A stretch of 64,000 bases of DNA from Manihot esculenta (GCF_001659605.2 NC_035177.2:32876136-32940135), one strand, 5' to 3'; numbered from the stretch's first letter, positions 12,690 through 24,864 are shown. The notes: generated from the sequence alone by a model not told the origin. Made by a program: numbers and translations.

Positions 12690-13389
12690 TGATAAATATT
12701 TTCCTCTTCCTGGTCCATGATAGATCTGGTTTTCTTATGGGTCCCTTCTTGCTGGGCTCCCTGATGGATCTCTCCATGTTCTTCCTGGTGAAAGGACCTG
12801 TAAATAAGAAAGAATGGTCAGGGGCCTACCGGGTGTGCCCCGGCAGAGGCCCTCCGACGCTCAAGTCAGATTTTATGGCTCAGAGTAGTATATTTAGGCA
12901 AGGGTTACAGTAAGAATAAAAATGGTGTCCAGGAAGGAAAAGGAAGAAGAAGAGATATCCCCCCTGCGTGGCTTCTACCGTGATATATATATCTGTCTCT
13001 CTGCCACAATGCTAGCTGTCTTCTGTCGCCTAGCTCCGTATGTACGGATGTGTCAGGCGCCTGCTCCATTCGTAATGGCCATTAATTCTCCTCTGATACG
13101 TATGATTCTCCTCTGATACGCATGCGGAAGGACCTACCAGCGGGGCATCTTGGTCATTTTCCCCTTTCCGGGCTGGGTTGAATGGTAGGGCTGAAGTTGA
13201 GCCTGGTGAGGGCCTGATTACTGGGCCGAGAGGTTTGGGCCGGCTTGATTGAGGGGTCTAGGCGGAGTCCGGCCCTGTGACTGAGCGGGCTGGACCTGAC
13301 TCTCGAGGGGAATATTGAAGCCTTCGGATCATGGACTGTTTTCGTGGGCCTGGCCTTTAGGCCGGGGTGAAGAAATCCAGCAGTCATCA
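12690..13389 (-). repeat. 3' LTR of the LARD-like element
   Basis: A 700-bp LTR with TG...CA ends, paired with 19018-19717. The left flank TAAAT is the target-site duplication. The neighbouring purine tract at 13391-13402 marks this as the 3' LTR in the element's minus orientation. Confidence 0.93.
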
Positions 13390-13402
13390 ATTGCCCCTTT
13401 AT
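13390..13402 (-). other. Polypurine tract of the LARD-like element
   Basis: On the minus strand the sequence reads ATAAAGGGGCAAT directly before the 3' LTR. This is the expected form and place of the plus-strand primer for reverse transcription. Confidence 0.8.
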
Positions 13403-14778
13403 CTCCTCAGCAGTTATTCCATGACTGGTGAGGGGATAAATTTTTAATTTCTATTCATGACCGTGTTGGTCTGAGAACTGCTCTTGTCAAAAGTACCATT
13501 TCTTTGCCTTTTTATTATTTTTGTCTCTTTACTTTGGTATTTGAATGTATGGCGTTATGGGAATGTGTGTTCGATGACAAATGATATTTCACCTCGGCAT
13601 GTACCTCATCATTATTCACAATGTCTTCTGGTTTTGTCAACTTTACTTATTTGTTGGATCAGGCCGGCTCTACTGGGTCTTTGCTGGTTGAACCGATCCG
13701 GGCTAAGAGCTCGGAGTCTGGTTAAGCTTCTAACTTGCGAGTTTTTCTTATTCTCATGAGGGCATTTCTGTTTTTGGCTCGCGATCTCGTCATTGTCGCG
13801 AGCTCAGGAATATAATACCTTGTTCCTCTTGAGATATCCTTCCGGTAATCGGTGTGGTTTGAGCTGTAAGCTCCACTGGGATAGAGTACTCGTTCTTTTG
13901 TTTTTTTCCTGTTACGAGTTCATCCGAGCTGGGAGCTCGGTTCTTTGCTTTTCGTTTAGGCTTTTGTGCCTATAGCCTGTGACGGTGTCTATATCGCGAG
14001 CTCCGAAGTTCAGAATTTCACTTTCTTTACTTTGGTGCCCCGAGCTCTTTTGTGAAGTCGGACTTAATTTCTTACTTTCTTGTCGAGCCTTATTCGGGCT
14101 GTGTTTCAGTCTGACTGTTCATTTGTTTGGTTTTAACTTTTCTTTTATAGGCTTATAGCCTTGCCGGTCCAGATGTGGGGCCCCTCCAGGCTTCCGGGAA
14201 GGTCGACCTTGAATTGCAGGGGTCGGACTATCTGTTTTTGGATTTGACCGTCTTGCCTTCTTGATTCTTTATCTGAGCGTTTGGACTCTCGTGTATGTTT
14301 TTTGCCCCCGAGTATTTATGGGCTGTCTGCTCTCGAGCCTTTTGCGGGCTCTTTGTTGCCCGGACCTCTCTCTAGGTCAGCTGAATTGGTTTAGTGTGAG
14401 CAGTCAATTCTCGAGTTCGGTGCCTCTTATGATTGCCCCTGATTCTCTGTTTTGGCTTTGTATTTTGGTATGTAGTTTGCTTAGGAATCGCCTTGCCTTA
14501 ATTTGGTCTGCCTATTGGGTTTACCAGTACTGCGCTCGTTTTCTTGAGATTGGCATGATGTTTTGGTACTTTTGGCTGTTGTGTGAGATCAAAGTCTCTC
14601 TACCTGATGACTTGAGCTCCTTTGGGAGGTCGGAGTTTAGCTTTTTCATTTATGGTCCCGTGCTCCAATCTTTTATGTGAGATCAGAACTATGTTCTTTA
14701 TGAGTTGTTTTTGCTTGTTGCACCGGATGATCTTGATTCTGGCTATTTTTGCTCCGGGAGATCTTTGAGATCTTTGCT

Positions 14779-14992
14779 GGTCTTCTACCTCAGTGAGGTC
14801 TTCTGCCTCATTGAGGTCTTCTGCCACTTTGAGGTCTTCTGCCTCTTTGAGGTCTTCTGCCTCATTGAGGTCTTCTGCCTCATTGAGGTCTTCTGCCTCA
14901 TTGAGGTCTTCTGCCTCATTGAGGTCTTCTGCCTCTTTAGAGGTCTTCTGCCTCATTGAGGTCTTCTGCCTCATTGAGGTCTTCTTTTGCTA
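14779..14992. repeat. 18-bp minisatellite (GAGGTCTTCTGCCTCATT)
   Basis: About eleven copies of an 18-bp unit with small variants. As the unit is a multiple of three, several frames stay open on both strands and give repeating peptides; these are by-products, not genes. The unit shares GAGGTCTTC with the next array. Confidence 0.92.
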
Positions 14993-15582
14993 TGACCTCA
15001 ATGAGGTCTTCTTTTGTCAAGACCTTATTGAGGTCTTCCTTGTCAAGACCTTATTGAGGTCTTCTCTTGTCAAGACCTTATTGAGGTCTTCCTTGTCAAG
15101 ACCTTATTGAGGTCTTCTCTTGTCAGGACCTCAGTGAGGTCTTCTTTTGTCAAGACCTTATTGAGGTCTTCCTTGTCAAGACCTTATTGAGGTCTTCCTT
15201 TGCTAGGACCTCAGTGAGGTCTTCTTTTGTCAAAACCTTATTGAGGTCTTCCTTGTCAAGACCTTATTGAGGTCTTCTCTTGTCAAGACCTTATTGAGGT
15301 CTTCCTTGTCAAGACCTTATTGAGGTCTTCCTTTGCTAGGACCTCAGTGAGGTCTTCTTTTGTCAAGACCTTATTGAGGTCTTCTCTGTCAAGACCTTAT
15401 TGAGGTCTTCTCTTGTCAGGACCTCAGTGAGGTCTTCTTTTGTCAAGACCTTATTGAGGTCTTCTTTTGTCAAGACCTTATTGAGGTCTTCCTTTGCTAG
15501 GACCTCAGTGAGGTCTTCTTATGTCAAGACCTTATTGAGGTCTTCCTTTGCTAGGACCTCAGTGAGGTCTTCTTTTGTCATG
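14993..15582. repeat. ~27-30-bp minisatellite with internal palindromes
   Basis: About twenty units of the type TTGAGGTCTTCTTTTGTCAA plus GACCTTA. Each unit boundary forms an inverted repeat, either AAGACCT-TATTG-AGGTCTT or GACCTCA-G-TGAGGTC. The two forms alternate in higher-order blocks. The single strand could fold into a series of hairpins. Confidence 0.9.
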
Positions 15583-15599
15583 AGATCTTTGGGAATCCT

Positions 15600-15965
15600 G
15601 GTCTTTGTTGCTCCGGGAGATCTTGGAGATCTTCGCCGGCTATTTTTGTTTTGTTTTCCCGAGAGTTCTAAGGGATCTCGGTCTTCTTTATTTTCCTGGG
15701 AGTTCTAGGGGATCCCGGTCTTGTTTGGTTACCCGGGAGTTCTTAGGGGATCCCGGAGTCTTCTTTGGTTACCCGGGAGTTCTTAGGGGATCTCGGTCTT
15801 GTTTGGTTACCCGGGAGTTCTTAGGGGATCCCGGTCTTGTTTGTTTACCCGGGAGTTCTTAGGGGATCCCGGAGTCTTCTTTGGTTACCCGGGAGTTCTT
15901 AGGGGATCCCGGTCTTGTTTGGTTACCCGGGAGTTCCTAGGGGATCCCGGAGTCTTCTTTGTAAT
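15600..15965. repeat. Minisatellite of ~40-50 bp (CCCGGGAGTTCTTAGGGGATC)
   Basis: Seven or eight copies of a unit containing CCCGGGAGTTCTTAGGGGAT and CCCGG, followed by TCTTGTTTGGTTA or GAGTCTTCTTTGGTTA. The two endings alternate, so a longer two-part unit was amplified. It holds CCCGGG and GGATCC palindromes. Confidence 0.9.
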
Positions 15966-16649
15966 TCGGGCTCTATGGCCTTACTGTCGCTTCGTCATCT
16001 CAGCTGGTTTTGTGCCTAACTGAGGTCTTGTTTATTTTTCTGCAAAATAAGAGCTTGCACAGAGCACATATAACAAGGATGCTCGTTGTTAATTCAATGA
16101 TATTCATCAATTAATAATATGTCGCACATGTCACTTGATTTCATTTTTCAGATGCATGCAGGTATTAACTCATGCAATTTTAGAGATGCAGCGAACAATA
16201 CTTTTGCATGTGTATATCTCCAGGATTTTTCAATCTATAAAATATAAGCCACTATCAGGATATCCGAACTCATAGAGTCATAGAGGTATATTAAACTTAG
16301 TCTTACTATTTACATGCGAAGCATGCCATTTGGGTCCTGGAGCATATATATCATGGGCATTTAAAATAATAATTAAAGTTATGCTGTTATTGTTTTATTG
16401 ATCTATTTATTTGCTGAGTAATATATTAATTATTTTACATTTATCTTGTTTTATTTTTATCTAAATATTATTAATTTTAAAAACTAAAATAGTAATTCTT
16501 CGTTCTATGGGATCGTACCTCTGTGTCCTCGAGGAACCATGATCGTGGGGTCAAAGCGTGATTGACGTCTGATCCGTTCTTCGGAAGTGGTCATGGCTGT
16601 AGAGGATTGTTCTCGGTTGGGATTTCCTAGCTGGGGCGGTCCCATGATT

Positions 16650-17050
16650 GTTTGACAGATATTACCATCATTGAATTTGGTGGTCAAATCTTTCAGACCA
16701 CAAAACAAACCTTAGCCTTTGCGGGGCCCAAATTGCTCTTCTCCCAATTTTCGCAGTCAACTCACATGAGTCTTGGTTCTCTGTTCATCGACAGAGATCC
16801 GGAGTTGTTCTCTATCCTTCTCTCTCTCTCGAGAGCCGGGAATCTTCTACAATTTCCCTTCTTCCATGGCCACGACGTCATTTGGGACCCTGCCCCTAGC
16901 TCATGGCAGCAAAATAACTTCTTTCGATTGGGCCTTGCGCAGGAAGTCGACCATCCTTACCCAGTTCACGGCAATCGATTCTCTCTTGGCGATTTCGCCA
17001 ACTCTTGCAGCCACGGGAGTCACTGATTTCTCAGGGATGCAAATTTATAA
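16650..17050 (+). pseudogene. Captured BTB/POZ (KCTD/T1-type) host gene fragment
   Basis: On the plus strand, antisense to the element, the translation holds segments like a T1-type BTB domain: GGQIFQTTKQTLAFAGP, then FIDRDPELFSILLSLSRAGN. After a frame change it reads AHGSKITSFDWALRRKST and LLAISPTLAATGVTDFSG. The second part resembles the linker and first propeller segment of plant BTB proteins with WD40-like repeats, as I recall them. There is no intact reading frame, and the flanks are repeats of the element. I infer capture of a host gene piece by the retrotransposon. The family call rests on motif recognition only. Confidence 0.58.
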
Positions 17051-17391
17051 ACATGGTCGGAAATAAATAGAGAGGCGACGACAGCGGTAACCCCAGTGCG
17101 GTGCATGTGAAGCCAATCCCTCTTAAGAATCCTGGCCGTAGGAATCGAGGGTGGGTCGAGAGGCGGAAGAGAGTTCTTATTAGCGGAGGACAGAAGGAGA
17201 GAGATCTCAGTGATGTCAAGCAAGACGAGGGTGTTGCTTGGGGGGCTGCTCAGAGAAGAGATGGGTGGTGATGAGAGAATGGTACTCCGGACATCAAATT
17301 CGAAGGACTCGTGCCCTGGAGCGCTGGTGACGCCGGTCATCCCAAGATCGATGGCGGCGAAATCGGCAGTCCCGACATTGTTCTTTTCCGT

Positions 17392-17508
17392 GCCGACCTA
17401 CAAGGTCGGATTGCCACCTGGTCATGCCGCGCCGACCTACAAGGTCGGATTGCTACCTGGTCATGCCGCGCCGACCTACAAGGTCAGATTGCTACCTGGT
17501 CATGCCGA
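17392..17508. repeat. 39-bp tandem repeat, three copies, with CCGACCT-ACA-AGGTCGG
   Basis: Units start at 17392, 17431 and 17470. Each carries a palindrome with 7-bp arms, CCGACCT-ACA-AGGTCGG (the third has one change in the right arm). Copies of CCGACCTCACTTCTTGGAGC follow at about 17507 and 17598. Confidence 0.92.
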
Positions 17509-17689
17509 CCTCACTTCTTGGAGCTCAACCAGACAGGCGACTTCCTCATCAGATCGATGCATCTTCTGTCCATTAGCCCATTTCCGCGCCGCGCCGACCT
17601 CACTTCTTGGAGCTCGATCAGACTAGCAACTTCCTCCTCAGGTCGGCGCGTCTTTGACAGCTCGAGCTCCTTCTACTATTGCCATTCCC

Positions 17690-17732
17690 ACCATCCGACC
17701 TGCTTTTTTCTCACGGACTCCTCTTCTCTTTC

Positions 17733-17763
<31 letters not shown>

Positions 17764-18730
17764 GCAGACCTCAGGATTTCGACAAATACATATACTACTC
17801 ACCCTCTTTTCTTTTTAACAGAAAATATTCACCAGACTTCAAAGGAAAAAACCAGCCATAGTAAAATCTAAAAAATATTAAAATAAATTATCTGAAAGAC
17901 CATCAAAACATTCTTTAGCATAATGAACCTTTCTTTTCAGCTGGATTATCCGCTCAAACTTTCCCGGAACTTGTCTAGCTCTTGAGTGTCCAACCTAAGG
18001 GCTTGACCATACAGATTCTCCGATGCTTGAGGGGCGCTGCTCTGCAACCGAGTTGGATGGCCCTGAATCGTGTCTCATCCGACGTAATGCCTTATCCGAC
18101 CTGAAATGTTAGCCAGACCTTGTCTATTTTTCATTTATTAATTTTCTCTCTAACTTGCTAACCTGATATTTTACAGCCGACCTCACAACTTCAACAAATA
18201 TATATATACTTCTCATTCTTTTTTTTTTCTTTTATAAAAAAAAATTAAAATCTACACTCAGAGACAAGCATTTCGATCTGAAGTTTCACCTCGTCAGATC
18301 TCAAAGAAAAAGTTAGTAGTAATAAAATTCAATAAATGTTAAAATAAACAACGAGGGTAGGAAAATGAAGATTAAGAGACTGTCAAGATATTCTTACACC
18401 AGCTGGGTCTTTCCTTTCAGCTGGGTTACTGTAAATCTCCAGCTTTCTTTTTCGTGTAAGCTTTCTTTTTTGTATTGTCTCCCTGTCGCCCCGATGCTTT
18501 CCATCTGTCCTGAAATGCGACTCCAACCTCGACCACGAATCTAGTTTCGAACATGGATCCGACCTCCTTTTTTCTTACGGACTCCTCTTCTCTTTCTTTC
18601 ACCTTCTTCTTCTCTCTTTTTTTTTTTTTTTTTTTTTATATATACAGCGGACCTCAGAATTTCAACAATACATATATTCCTCACCCCTTTTTTTTTTCTT
18701 TTACAGAAAATATTCACCAGACTTATGTGG
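17690..18730. repeat. Diverged internal segmental duplications in the LARD-like element
   Basis: A segment of ~150 bp (CCGACCT, a long T run, ACAGC-GACCTCA, then AATATTCACCAGACTT) occurs at about 17695-17840 and 18558-18725, with a weaker third copy at about 18175-18300. The T runs differ in length. The segments are duplicates inside the element, not genes. Confidence 0.75.
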
Positions 18731-18997
18731 ATCTCAATGGGTGGATCTGAAAACTTTTGAGATAGTAAAATCTCTTTCGTGGAGGGCACATTCCCGGCCA
18801 AGCTTGGCGAGGGGTTAAAAGGAATGGGTGGTTGGTTGTTTGGAGTTGTAGGACTGGAAAATAAGAACCGCTGCCCCTCTTGGACAGAGCTCAGATTATT
18901 TGGAATGACGTTAAGGTTATTTTCTTAGTGGTTTGCCATTGTGGATCTCAGTGGGTTTTGAAAGTGAAAACTCCGGTGATGAAAAGATCTCCTTCGT

Positions 18998-19015
18998 TTC
19001 CCACAGACGGCGCCA
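18998..19015 (-). other. Primer-binding site of the LARD-like element
   Basis: On the minus strand the sequence TGGCGCCGTCTGTGGGAA lies two bases inside the 5' LTR. It begins with TGG, complementary to a tRNA CCA end. I could not assign the tRNA species with confidence. Confidence 0.8.
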
Positions 19016-19017
19016 TT

Positions 19018-19717
19018 TGATAAATATTTTCCTCTTCCTGATCCATGATAGATCTGGTTTTCTTCTGGGTCCCTTCTTGCTGGGCTCCCTGATGGATCTC
19101 TCCATGTTCTTCCTGGTGAAAGGACCTGTAAATAAGAAAGAATGGTCAGGGGCCTACCGGGTGTGCCCCGGCAGAGGCCCTCCGACGCTCAAGTCAGATT
19201 TTATGGCTCAGAGTAGTATATTTAGGCAAGGGTTACAGTAAGAATAAAAATGGTGTCCAGGAAGGAAAAGGAAGAAGAAGAGATATCCCCCCTGCGTGGC
19301 TTCTACCGTGATATATATATCTGTCTCTCTGCCACAATGCTAGCTGTCTTCTGTCGCCTAGCTCCGTATGTACTGATGTGTCAGGCGCCTGCTCCATTCG
19401 TAACGGCCATTAATTCTCCTCTGATACGTATGATTCTCCTCTGATACGCATGCGAAAGGACCTACCAGCGGGGCATCTTGGTCATTTTCCCCTTTCCGGG
19501 CTGGGTTGAATGGTAGGGCTGAAGTTGAGCCTGGTGAGGGCCTGATTACTGGGCCGAGAGGTTTGGGCCGGCTTGATTGAGGGGTCTAGGCGGAGTCCAG
19601 CCCTGTGACTGAGCGGGCTGGACCTGACTCTCGAGGGGAATATTGAAACCTTCGGATCATGAACTGTTTTCGTGGGTCTGGCCTTTAGGCCGGGGTGAAG
19701 AAATCCAGCAGTCATCA
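19018..19717 (-). repeat. 5' LTR of the LARD-like element
   Basis: A 700-bp LTR matching 12690-13389 with about nine substitutions and no length change. The right flank TAAAT at 19718-19722 is the target-site duplication. Confidence 0.93.
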
Positions 19718-21739
19718 TAAATATTTTAAAAAATATGCTTAGAGAAAGCTGATAGAAGCCAAAAGAAAAATAAAGCCTAAAGGGCTCAACACATATACCA
19801 AATATAAGATTCAAGAAACCTAAAAGTCTAAGTTCACAATCCAACTCTAAAAAAGATCTTTTTCTTGATTATGAAACAACCAAATTTTCTAACTTCACCT
19901 AAACTGAATTGATTGGAATTATAAATTAACACTTAATTTTTTTTTTTATTTTTATATAATTGATTGATGAAAGTTTAATAAAATGAAATTAAATTTCAGA
20001 AAAAAAATTCATTTTTAATTAAAAAATGTCATATTCAAATCTTTTATAAACTAAAAAAAAAAGGGAAAGAAAACAATTTATAGGAAAATCAGACTTTGTA
20101 ACGCTCTTATAATCCCCCACCTAGCTCCGGCCATCACCAACCACCACCATCAACGGTTGTTTTTTTTTTTTTTTTAAATTTGGTTTCAGCATGTGCGTTG
20201 TATTTGTAATATTCTTTAGTTTAATATTTACGATAAATTTTAATTTTATTTATTTATAAAAAATAATTTATATTTAAAAAGGATTTTTTCCTTGTAAAAG
20301 TCTTAGATAAAGTATTTGTGTAATGGGAGGATTTCATTATGAAATTCCTTTTTCAATGGGAGATAGTGGGTTTAGTCTACAAATTATGTTCTCAAATTCA
20401 TCATGTTGTTCTCTACTACCTGCACTGCACCACTGTTCTTTCTTCAACTGGCTATTGCTTCCTATCCAAATTCATGCAACCACTTTATGCATTGACCACA
20501 CCAATTCATTATGAATTTTGTTTAAAATATAAATTTTATTTAAATTAAAAGAAATTGAATATTTTTATTTCAAATAAGAAAATTAATAAAAAATACATAA
20601 TTTAAATTCTGACAGGAGATATAAAATCGTTATAAAAAATGAATTAGAATAATATCTTAAATTCAAAATATATATATATATATAGGAAACTATATAGGCT
20701 GAACGTATTTATATACATTTTATTTGAAATAAAATAATATCTCTCACAAAATTAGCAACATCACATGAAGATCCGTAAATATATACTTTTTAATAAAAGA
20801 TTATTATTTAAATTTATATAATTATAAAATTAAATAAAGTTTATTTACATTGGTGAACTCCTCTCAATGTCAGAAAACTCTACCAAATTAAGCATCGTTG
20901 ATTGAAAAATGAAGCTAAAGTTGAGAAGAGTAGATGGAGTGCGGCTACATGAAGATCTTGTCTTATTACACATCACCTAGAGTAAAAAAAAAAAAAAAAA
21001 CATCCTTAATGTTGTTGTTGTTGCTGTTTATGCAGTGCTGCCATCATGGCGAAAGGGCATTATGCAAGTCAATAAATAATTATACTTTTCTAAAATTCAA
21101 GTATTAAATGACTTTTTTGCAAAGATCGTGAAATTAATAAATAAAATTTTACAAAGTTTAGTTGAATACAAATAAAAATGAAAGTGTTAAGCGACTTTTA
21201 AAAAATTGGTATCTAAATAATGTATACAAAGAAATAATTATATTTTAATATTGATATAATTTGTAATAAGTGATTTAATTATTTATACGAGCTTTTATAT
21301 ATATATATATATATATATTCATTACTCTCCTCAAATTTAATATGATATTAGAAAAAGGTTGATTATTGATTTATTTTAGTATATATGGCAACATCAAACA
21401 TGTAAAATCCTATATCAAATGGAAAAAAAAAAATTTAAAAGATTTAGAATAATTATTTTCGTCAATTTTGGCTCGACTATTACAATTGTTATTAGAATCA
21501 CTTTAAATTCAAAAAATTATACGAAATTAGTGAGTTTATGAGAAAAGTGGAATGAAATAAAGTGGACTAAGATACTAGCGTGAAAAAAGAACATAGAGTA
21601 AATACTCTTCTAAAATACAAATAATTGTAAAATTCTAAATTAAAACATATGTATGGAATGAAACAAACTTTTCCTGTAACAAATAATCTTCTGTAATTTT
21701 CATATACCTCTTCCTACATAGATTTGAAGTATTCATCAT
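19718..21739. other. AT-rich intergenic DNA
   Basis: No gene is supported. It holds A, T and TA runs, for example at about 20671-20685 and 21296-21320. The last part probably contains the 3' UTR of the minus-strand receptor kinase gene. Confidence 0.6.
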
Positions 21740-23781
21740 TCATGGGTCATAAACTAAGGATCTTTCTTCTTCCTCCTTAATTGTGTTGATCATGACAGCA
21801 ATTTGATTCATTGTAGGCCTAACCTCTGCAGTGTGGTTGACACATTTTATAGCAACCTGAAGCAAGTTCACCATCCTCTCTTCACTCGCACCTTCCGATA
21901 TAAGAGCCTTGTCGAAAACCTCTACCGTCCATTCTTCTCGAACAACGGCATGAACCCATTTAGTCAAGTCTGTTCCATTATTCTGCACTAGCTTTCCAGT
22001 CAGTAATTCAAGCAGAATCATTCCGAAGCCGTAAACATCTAACTTGAAGGCATTATGAGCAGTAGCCTCAGGTTTTGGCATGATTTTGTAACCATTGACA
22101 GGTGAAGAATAGTCTTGATCATCAACAACCATAAGGCCATACTCACTTATGCAAGGTTCCATGTTCTTATTCAATAAGATGTTAGAGGATTTTAAATTCC
22201 CATGAGCAATCCCATCAGGTTGAAGCTCCTGATGCATAAAGGCCAATGCCTCGGCAATGGTAGCTGCAACACTGAGTCGGCTCATCCAGTCGAATGTTTG
22301 TCCCGTTTGAGTTCCTGAAGTACATACGTAGAATCTCAGAAACTCTTGACACGAGTTGTAATATATACGAAAGAGTTCTATTTTCATGCAAGACGCTATA
22401 TATATATATATATATATATATATGCATATATATATAGGAAAATGCTGAAAGTCAGAAAGTTACCATGGAGAAACCTGGAGAGACTTCCATTCTGCTGGTA
22501 TTCATAAACCAACAGCTTCTCTTGTCTGGAAGAATAAAAGGCAAGAGCTGGCAATATATTTGGGTGGTTTGCTTGGTAGATCTTCTGCATTCTCTGCTTA
22601 AATTCACTGCTTGAAATTGCCCAATTCCTAATCCTTTTGACAGCCAAAAACATTCCATTTTCACAGATAACCTTGTAGAGGCTTCCATGCTTTCCTCTTC
22701 CAAGCAACTCTGCAGGAGCCCTCAGCAAGTCGTCAAATCTCAAACCATTCACCACAGGACTTGTTAGAATTACCAGTGAAGTAGAAGCCATTGCACTTTC
22801 AGAAGAATTGACTGACAAATCTGATCTGCTCATCGCAGATTTATGATCACTTGAAACAGCTGTAGGCTTTTCTATATCATCATCTGCTGATGCAACCTTG
22901 TTAACTGAATCATCTTTTTCTTCTATCTTGTTTCTCTTAACCAGCTTATAAATGATGATACTGATGAAAACCAAGCCTAGTAAACCATAGCCTGAGTACA
23001 TAAGAATCTCATCTTTTGAGACGCCTTTCGATTTCTTCCCGTCTTCACTTGTCGAATCGTCCTGATTATAACAATCTCTTTTCAACAGAGGCCCACATAA
23101 TCCAGGATTGTCCATGAAGCTGCTTTCAGTGAATTGTCCAGTCACAACAGGAATAGGGCCAATGAAATCATTGAAGGAAACATTGAACCTTACAAAATTC
23201 GAAAGATCAAAACTGGGTAGCTCACCAGTAAGTTCATTATACTGAGCAAGGAATGTTGTGAGAAATGGTATCTGCGATAAATTAGGCAAGTTACCAGAGA
23301 ACTCATTGTCTGAAATATCCAGTCTTTGCAGAGCCCTAAGCTTGGCTAAAGCATCAGGAAGATTTCCATGAAATCTGTTCCGGCCCAGAAGCAAGTAAAC
23401 GAGATTTCTGCAGTTCGAAATCTCAGCTGGGAGTTCTCCAACAATACTGTTCTGGTCAAGCTTAATATGGATAAGAGATTTAGCAAGAGGTGGCACATTG
23501 CAAAGAGAAGCAGCATCAAAAACTCCAGAAAGATTGGTCTGGCTGAGATATATCCTTCTTACAAAGGTTTTGGTCTGCCTATCACAGATCACACCCTTCC
23601 AGTTATCTTTGCAGGGATCAGTGTCATTAGTCCAACCGAAACTTGGATTCGGTTGCCCGCCATTCAGTTTTGCAAGAAAGTTGATAAGTGATCTCTTGAC
23701 CACCTCCTCCACTTCAGAATTTGTCGCGTGGAGGAGGAGACAGAATGAAATGAAGAGTACCCAAATTGGGATTTGCTTCAT
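21740..23781 (-). CDS. LRR receptor-like pseudokinase (LRR-III type), two exons, 630 aa
   Basis: Exon 1 is 23781-22464 and exon 2 is 22314-21740. The intron is GT-AG and contains a TA microsatellite. Residues 1-22 are a signal peptide, ~25-67 an LRR N-terminal cap (WKGVIC), and ~72-225 about five LRRs. A transmembrane helix spans 260-282 and a kinase-like domain ~350-625. The glycine loop LGRGKHGS and Lys382 (AVKRI) are present. The catalytic HRD motif is replaced by HGN (477-479) and DFG by EYG (497-499), so phosphotransfer is probably lost. This pattern fits the plant group annotated as probable inactive receptor kinases (At2g26730-like). It probably acts at the plasma membrane as a co-receptor or scaffold; the ligand is unknown. 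The start at 23781 gives the signal peptide. Confidence 0.9.
22396..22440. repeat. TA microsatellite in the pseudokinase intron
   Basis: A run of about 18 TA units with a GC interruption lies inside the single intron of the receptor gene. It extends a false open frame past the exon 1 donor. It is likely to vary in length between individuals. Confidence 0.85.
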
Positions 23782-24864
23782 TCTGGACGTACAAAGCTTT
23801 GATGGAAACAGAAGCGCAACATAACTTTTTTGAGCTTGAGAGGGGTAGTAATATGTGAGGACTTCAGAATGGAGGAAATCCCAATGTTCAAGTGATTCTA
23901 GAATTAGTTAGTTATAATGCAAACTCGGCTGATTTCTGATTTCACAATGGCATTTGTCATCTTGTAGAACAGATTGCCGCTGTGTTCTAAGCCACTTGGC
24001 TCCAATTAAAACCGAAAACAAGGTTGCCGGCAGCCAGAAAGATTGATTTTCATGTCATTTTCAATTATGAGAGACATGAAAGTGCTTCTTCCTTGTAATT
24101 GTAATGTGTCATTACTGTTTACTGCTCTGCCTGTGGTACAAATCAGGCTATACACATTGGATAATCAAAACTAAGCATGGTTTGCATATGCAAGTAACTC
24201 CGTTAGATTGAATCATACAATGCGAAGTCCTTGTCGGTTGTAACGTCAATGATTATTACCCGGTCCATTTTCTGAGCTGTTAAGAATTTGAGTAATCTTA
24301 CTCTGGACTATTATAGCAAAGATGCAAAAATATGCTACAAAGATTCATCAAATTGAAATTGGATGGGATTCTTGTTAAATTTAGGAGATCCTTACCCTGG
24401 GTAACGCATCTATATGAACAAATTTCAAGGAATTTATCAACCTTGCCTAATGGTTTCATCATTATCATCATCTTGTATAGCCTGCATAGGGTTCTTCTAA
24501 TCATGACCCTTCATTTTAATCACCATTAAAAATCATTCAGCTTTTCATCAAAGTAACAAACAGACCGTACTCTGTAAATGTCGTGAAGTAATTCACAGTA
24601 TGATATTGCAGACAGCTTCACATAGAAGAGAACTAAATATAAAATCTCCACTATTTATTGATTTCCTTGTTTCAAATTTTAACTACACTTGATGTCCTTG
24701 CTAAAGTGCACTTTGTTATACATGGAAGTATCATTATTTGGTCTCTACCTAATCTTCACCAATTTACAAGCAATTGAATAAATCGCCAACTAGTAACTAA
24801 ATGGTAATGAAATGGACAGGAAATTGTGAAAGAGACTGCCTAAATTAAATTCGAAGGACCATAA
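23782..24864. other. Intergenic region between the pseudokinase and E2 genes
   Basis: It holds the upstream region of the receptor gene (both genes are on the minus strand) and the 3' end of the E2 gene near 24600-24864. No further gene is supported. Confidence 0.5.

Larger units (their letters stand above)
12690..19717 (-). mobile_element. Non-autonomous LTR retrotransposon (LARD-like), 7.03 kb
   Basis: Two 700-bp direct repeats, 12690-13389 and 19018-19717, begin TGATAAAT and end GTCATCA. They are flanked by the same 5 bases, TAAAT (12685-12689 and 19718-19722). Orientation is minus: on the minus strand the LTR at 19018-19717 is followed after two bases by a primer-binding site, and an AAAGGGGCAAT purine tract precedes the other LTR. 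The 5.6-kb interior has no gag, protease, reverse transcriptase or integrase. Instead it holds minisatellites and an apparent host gene fragment. It must have moved using proteins of another element. About nine differences between the LTRs by eye (~1.3%) point to a fairly recent insertion. Confidence 0.93.

Noticed and set aside
14600..15110. Repetitive proteins on both strands (Glu-Ala-Glu-Asp-Leu type and Leu-Arg-Ser-Ser type)
   Set aside because: They are translations of an 18-bp minisatellite. A unit length divisible by three keeps several frames open on both strands; there is no start context, domain or flanking gene structure.
22396..22463. Extension of the receptor kinase exon 1 into Tyr-Ile repeats
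   Set aside because: It is intron read-through into a TA microsatellite; a clear GT donor at 22463 and AG acceptor at 22315 restore the kinase domain frame.
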